NCBI GenBank assembly: GCA_002839375.1
Contig: PGXY01000001.1
Coordinates: forward strand, 62,001 to 126,000
Source of the DNA: Spirochaetae bacterium HGW-Spirochaetae-1
GTDB lineage: Bacteria > Spirochaetota > UBA4802 > UBA5550
Length of the DNA: 64,000 nucleotides
Reading direction: 5' to 3'
Shown piece after piece: positions 59,930-64,000 of this stretch. The translations under genes and the position numbers were made by a program. The notes under the pieces were generated by a model. That model did no database searches. It worked only from the letters and a program-made list of their open reading frames with translations, and had not been told where the DNA came from. Position 1 is the stretch's first letter; each line of letters starts with the position of its first letter.

Positions 59930-61015
59930 TTATTTGAAAATACCTTTGATTGTCCCGCGGACTTTTGTGAAAAATCCTTTAAGCTCGGTAATAAGAATCT
60001 CGTCGCGCTGCTGCTTCAATGATTCCAGGGTGGACAGGTTCAGAACTTCCCAGAGCATGTCGCGGTCCGGGCATACACCAAGAAAATCAAGCGGTACCTG
60101 GAAGGCACCCTTGTATTTCCGCGCCCCCCCGTCCGGCGTTATTCCCTTTATAATGTTGTTTAAATTGAGATTATCATTATTTGTCCTGAAAGACGCGTCC
60201 AGGGTCAGTGACTTTCCGTTCCTGCCTGTAACAGAGGCATAAACTACAACCACTGAAACATTTTCCCGGTTGAGAAGAAAGTCCGCGATTATGGCAATAC
60301 TGTCCCTGTCTGTTTCGTCAATAAAGCCTATTCCGTAGATAAGCCAGTTTTTGTAGATGATTTGCCTGTCCGAAGCCATGGAAAGATATTTGGCGGTGTT
60401 CTGCGACATGGGAAGTCCGGCGATGTCATTGATGATATCATTGTCGGCATACCGGGAAAGGTAGTTGATGGCCTCGTAGTCATAGCGTGAGGCGTGACGG
60501 TATTTGTCCGTATCGGTCTGAATGCCGAACAGAAGGGCCGTTGCCATGGTTGTTTTCTGTGCATCGCTCATCTGAGGATTTAATTCATGGAGCAGGAGCG
60601 AGATTATGGTGCAGGTGGAGCCCATATCTTTACGGATCAGTCTGAAATCGGCGGGAATATGTTCGTCTGACTTTTCGTGATGGTCAATGTGGGCGGCACA
60701 GGGAATAATCCCTGTTATGTGGTCAATCATGGCGGACTGGTGGTCAACCACGATATAGGCATCGTATTTGTCTATTTTCTCGATCTCACGGGTGATTTTA
60801 ACCGGGATATCAAGCTTGCGGATGAAGAGCTTGTTCTGGGAGAGGGAAAGCTTTTTTATCGCTACTATGTTCGTCTTGACATTGAGAGTGTCACAGAGAT
60901 ATTTAATTGCCAGGGAAGAGGCTATTGCGTCGGGATCAGGTGATCCCTTGATATAAATCAGAATATGGGAGTATTTTCCCAGGGCATGTACCAGTTGCTG
61001 TGCCAGTTCTTTCAA
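59930..61015 (-). CDS. DHH-family phosphoesterase (NrnA/RecJ-like)
   Basis: 361 residues with a TTG start at 61015, preceded by GCAGGA. The metal-binding motifs are in order: SPDPDAIAS (about 25-33), IVVDHQSA (about 90), HIDHHEKSDEH (about 110) and a further DTDKYRHA (about 170). A DHHA1-type substrate domain follows, with GGARKYKGAF near residue 300. Such proteins cleave short oligonucleotides or cyclic dinucleotides; with cyclic-di-GMP enzymes in the window, a pGpG-type role is possible but unproven. It follows the SpoIIE gene by 19 bases. Confidence 0.9.
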   Translation of the reverse strand: MKELAQQLVHALGKYSHILIYIKGSPDPDAIASSLAIKYLCDTLNVKTNIVAIKKLSLSQNKLFIRKLDIPVKITREIEKIDKYDAYIVVDHQSAMIDHITGIIPCAAHIDHHEKSDEHIPADFRLIRKDMGSTCTIISLLLHELNPQMSDAQKTTMATALLFGIQTDTDKYRHASRYDYEAINYLSRYADNDIINDIAGLPMSQNTAKYLSMASDRQIIYKNWLIYGIGFIDETDRDSIAIIADFLLNRENVSVVVVYASVTGRNGKSLTLDASFRTNNDNLNLNNIIKGITPDGGARKYKGAFQVPLDFLGVCPDRDMLWEVLNLSTLESLKQQRDEILITELKGFFTKVRGTIKGIFK

Positions 61016-61034
61016 GCGTGCTATCCTGCAGCAA

Positions 61035-63224
61035 TTATTTTTTAGGGCTTTCCGGGTATGTAACCTTGAATATGATCATGGTTACATCATTTAGCTGTTT
61101 TTTATTCTCGATATGTCTGCTGAAGTCGGCAAAGAGATTCCGGCTTATGACCATGGGTGTCTCGTATCTGTGTTTGAGGATGATATTCCTGGCCCTGTTT
61201 ACGGCATAGGATTCGCCGGTTTCATTTATTGCCGAAGAAAAACCATCGGAGAACAGCATGCCGATACAGCCCGGTGTAAGCCTGAGTTTTTTTGATTCAT
61301 AGACGTTTGATTTATCCACACCGACCGGAATACCCTTCGTTTCATAAGTAGTAAATGAATTATTGTCGGGATAATATATTGTAAGGGGATTGTAGGCTGC
61401 GTCGGAGTATTCCAGTTCACCGTTAGAACCGAGCGTCATGCAGATTGATGGAGCGTATTTACCGGAGAACTCCGTTGAAGAAATGACATAGTTCATCGTG
61501 TTGAGGATGCGTTCCGGGCTCATGGATTTTTTCTGCTGTGAATGCAGTACCGTATAGAGTTCCAGACCCAGAATGGCTGAATCGATACCGCCATAGGATG
61601 TGTCCGACATGAAGATGCACATCCGGTCCCTGCTTAGTCTTATCGTGTCAAAATAATCCCCGCCCGAAACGGAGTTGTTCATGTGAAAGGAGCTTACGCG
61701 TATTCCCGGAACCTGGTGGATGATCTCGGGTGTTATTTTTTTCTTGATCGCACTGACGACCATCCGGTCGTGTTCTATGATTTGTGTCTCTTTTACTTCT
61801 TCTATGGTGAGACGGCTGGACATCTGTCTCTGAAAATGGATGCGGTACAATTCCAGGGCGGAAAGAAAACTTTTTATAAAAGCGCGGCCGTTTTCATGGC
61901 CGCCAAGAAAGAGAACGCCAAACAAGGCTCCCTCCTGGTTCAGAAAGGGGAGAGCCGCTTCATACTTATTGAGATCAAAAAATGAAATCATTATTTCTCT
62001 GTAGGGAATAAAGCGTCTGTCGTTATACAACAGCGACCTGCCTACAACATGGGGATGCATGGTCAGGCAGGAGATGATGTCATTATTCATCATGATGCTG
62101 TTTCTGTCGGGTTTTTCTCCAAAGTTGTAGGTCAGGGAAAAAAGGTTTTCTCTTTTGTTGAGAATAAAGAATGAAGCACGGTTTATATCGAATTTTTCCT
62201 TAAAAGAATAGATGGTGCTTTTATAATAGCTGCTCCACATGATGTCCTGGATATCAGAAGTCACCTCGTCGTCGGCCGGCCTGAAAAAGCCGTTTATAAT
62301 CCCGATAATTCTGCTGTACTCCCTGATGAGAAAATTATCAAACCGGGGTTTCAGAATCCTGTAGGTGATAAAAAGATAGATAAATATCAGTATGGTTATT
62401 GCCGTTACAGCGGTGATGTCGCCGGTCAGTAAATCCTTGATATAATAGAGACCGATGGCGACAGGGAGTGCCATTATATTAAAAAGTAAAATCCATGAAA
62501 AAATGCGAAGATATAACTGCCGGAAATCCACTCCCGGAAGATCGTATACGGCATGATGGAAGATTATGAGGAGAAAAATCTGGGGTGCATAGGTAAAATT
62601 GCTTCTGTACATGGAATAGTCTGTCAAAACAGGCCACAGGAATATGATCGCCAGCATGACTGAATAGCCAAGGATGGTGCCGAGCAGGAGATAGAGCAGT
62701 TCCCTGCGAAAGGCTCGGTTTTCCAGGGTCAGGTATCGGTAAAAGAGGATGATTGTTCCCCCGATGCTGTAGAATGCCAGAACTGCCAAATAGATGCTGA
62801 CGTATTGTCCTGTTGAAATATTGATAAAACGGTCAACCTGCACATCCTTGACAACATAATCCGTGAGGAAAGCGAAGGCGGCCACGGCGATGCCGGGGAT
62901 ATCGGTCAGTATGATGTATGGTATCCTTTTCCTGATGTCTCCGTCGGGATATATCTGAATTAGATGAAAAACCGTTAATGCCTGTAGTACCAGGAAAAGA
63001 GCGTACATTTTCATTATCAGCAAACGTGAGATAAAAGGAGGATTGAGGAGCTGCAGCAGATGCAGAGCGCTCAGTATGGCCAGCAGCAGGGCTACTATGG
63101 CGAACAGCCGGTTCAGGTTAAAAGCAAATCGTTTGATTATATTAATAAAAAATATGATCAGGGAGAGGATTATTCCCAGAGATGCCAATATTATTTCAGT
63201 GTAGAAAAATTCCTGGAAAAACAA
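61035..63224 (-). CDS. Multi-TM sensor with SpoIIE-type PP2C phosphatase domain
   Basis: 729 residues; the start is TTG at 63224, with GCAGGTG five bases upstream. The first about 300 residues contain eight membrane helices. A GAF-like intermediate region follows (about 310-480), then SpoIIE phosphatase motifs: GGDYFDTIRL, FMSDTSYGGIDSA, GMLFSDGFSSA (about 510-729). It probably acts on phosphorylated STAS partners. The domain order differs from the 12701-14848 phosphatase, which has a periplasmic N-domain. It is the first gene of a unit with the DHH phosphoesterase. Confidence 0.88.
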   Translation of the reverse strand: MFFQEFFYTEIILASLGIILSLIIFFINIIKRFAFNLNRLFAIVALLLAILSALHLLQLLNPPFISRLLIMKMYALFLVLQALTVFHLIQIYPDGDIRKRIPYIILTDIPGIAVAAFAFLTDYVVKDVQVDRFINISTGQYVSIYLAVLAFYSIGGTIILFYRYLTLENRAFRRELLYLLLGTILGYSVMLAIIFLWPVLTDYSMYRSNFTYAPQIFLLIIFHHAVYDLPGVDFRQLYLRIFSWILLFNIMALPVAIGLYYIKDLLTGDITAVTAITILIFIYLFITYRILKPRFDNFLIREYSRIIGIINGFFRPADDEVTSDIQDIMWSSYYKSTIYSFKEKFDINRASFFILNKRENLFSLTYNFGEKPDRNSIMMNNDIISCLTMHPHVVGRSLLYNDRRFIPYREIMISFFDLNKYEAALPFLNQEGALFGVLFLGGHENGRAFIKSFLSALELYRIHFQRQMSSRLTIEEVKETQIIEHDRMVVSAIKKKITPEIIHQVPGIRVSSFHMNNSVSGGDYFDTIRLSRDRMCIFMSDTSYGGIDSAILGLELYTVLHSQQKKSMSPERILNTMNYVISSTEFSGKYAPSICMTLGSNGELEYSDAAYNPLTIYYPDNNSFTTYETKGIPVGVDKSNVYESKKLRLTPGCIGMLFSDGFSSAINETGESYAVNRARNIILKHRYETPMVISRNLFADFSRHIENKKQLNDVTMIIFKVTYPESPKK

Positions 63225-63350
63225 GATATCACCTGCATGTGGTTATTGATGCGTCCTGATATTAATTATCTTCTATTATTTATTATCGATAGCTTGAGAC
63301 TAATTCTATATATAAAAGCCGGTTATAATAATTAAAATTTTCTATTAAAC

Positions 63351-63956
63351 TCAATAGTGCAACAGCAATTCTTCCACGGAGTTAATAAAGGCATACCTGT
63401 CGTGCCGGCCCACATGGAGATACTCTATGGCGGCACTGTGGGCCGCCTGGGAATCGGACACGGAATCACCAATAAAGAGTGAATATTCAGGAGAGATATC
63501 AAAATATTCCAGACAGGAAATCAGCATGTCCGGGGCGGGCTTGGGTCTGGCATCAAGGGCTGATATTTTAAAGTGAAAATAATCGAAGAGGTTATAATGC
63601 TTCATTACCTTCACAAGCGATTTACTTCTGTTTGAGGCCAGGGCTAGAAAGTACCTGCTCCGGAGATGGGAAAAAACCCGGTGAAAATCAAAAAGCGGCT
63701 CAAGCATGGGAAGAAAATCATCATAGGGCAGATTCTGGCTGACTCTGGATGCCTCATCAGCCCTGACCGGGTCACCCAGAATCTCAAGAAAAAGCTGATG
63801 CACCGACAGGAAAACTGCCCGCGACTTCATGGTTTCCGATAAATGCGGCAGATTAAGCCTCTCAAGGCACAGGTTGAAATAGGCAATATTCGCCCCGGCT
63901 GAATCAAAGAGTACCCCATCGCAGTCAAAAATCAGTAATTGTTTGTTTTCTATCAT
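63351..63956 (-). CDS. HAD-superfamily phosphatase
   Basis: 201 residues. All HAD motifs are visible: FDCDGVLFDS (motif I, about 9-18, nucleophile Asp10), ASNRSKS (motif II), KPAPDM (motif III Lys) and IGDSVSDSQAA (motif IV). A helical cap of the phosphoglycolate-phosphatase/beta-phosphoglucomutase type lies between motifs I and II. The substrate cannot be told from sequence. The ribosome site is weak. The gap to the SpoIIE gene upstream of it (63225-63350) shows nothing. Confidence 0.93.
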   Translation of the reverse strand: MIENKQLLIFDCDGVLFDSAGANIAYFNLCLERLNLPHLSETMKSRAVFLSVHQLFLEILGDPVRADEASRVSQNLPYDDFLPMLEPLFDFHRVFSHLRSRYFLALASNRSKSLVKVMKHYNLFDYFHFKISALDARPKPAPDMLISCLEYFDISPEYSLFIGDSVSDSQAAHSAAIEYLHVGRHDRYAFINSVEELLLHY

Positions 63957-64000
63957 AATCCGATAAATGCGGTTAAATTCTTAATTGTCATAGAATTTTC

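Overview
The window is a 64 kb chromosomal piece from a spirochaete (phylum Spirochaetota). The best evidence is a tandem pair of FlaB-type core flagellins (about 9.6-11.5 kb) that look closest to Leptospira-like FlaB. Other supporting signs are a 5S rRNA gene standing alone, many lipoproteins with loose spirochaetal lipoboxes, 7TM-SpoIIE phosphatases and GAF-GGDEF/HD-GYP signalling proteins. The species cannot be named from sequence alone. I saw no phage, insertion sequence, CRISPR array or tRNA; the window reads as ordinary chromosome with a few unusual cell-envelope loci.

Layout. 0-7.2 kb: a diguanylate cyclase (cut by the left edge), the solitary 5S rRNA, two divergent related lipoproteins, then a leftward housekeeping set (pyrE, purN, a PP-loop tRNA-thiolation-like ATPase, moeA) and an XRE regulator. 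7.3-16.2 kb: a beta-CASP RNase with a STAS protein, two flagellins whose leaders carry GGA-loop hairpins resembling CsrA sites, an AbrB-type regulator with its own candidate operator, a 7TM-SpoIIE lipoprotein phosphatase, a coiled-coil protein and an outer-membrane barrel. 16.4-26.9 kb: aconitase coupled to a Cys-rich protein, a cNMP-binding protein, a PhzF isomerase, a zinc-ribbon/acidic-repeat/DUF4389 membrane protein with a DUF4234 partner, a toroid-fold protein and a tiny very basic GTG-started protein. 27-40.3 kb: a 1196-residue DUF3857/transglutaminase-like protein, UppP, small membrane proteins, a GNAT enzyme coupled to an SfsA-DUF123 fusion, a REC-PAS-HD-GYP regulator and a 1437-residue CoA-dehydratase activase.

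40.4-59.9 kb is the most unusual part and is all cell envelope. A leftward operon with 4-base stop/start overlaps encodes an AsmA/YdbH-like protein, a DUF1318/YdbL-like lipoprotein and a 2589-residue lipoprotein with a TolB-type propeller, long TPR arrays and two degenerate CHAT domains; a FecR-domain protein follows. This resembles the E. coli YdbH-YnbE-YdbL intermembrane lipid-transport set with large additions. Divergently, a membrane-anchored M23 peptidase precedes an 1886-residue outer-membrane protein with clear SprA-like segments, although SprA is best known as the type 9 secretion translocon of Bacteroidota. 59.9-64 kb: a DHH phosphoesterase, a second multi-TM SpoIIE phosphatase and a HAD hydrolase.

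All calls come from reading translations, motifs, ribosome-binding sites and inverted repeats by eye; no database search was run.
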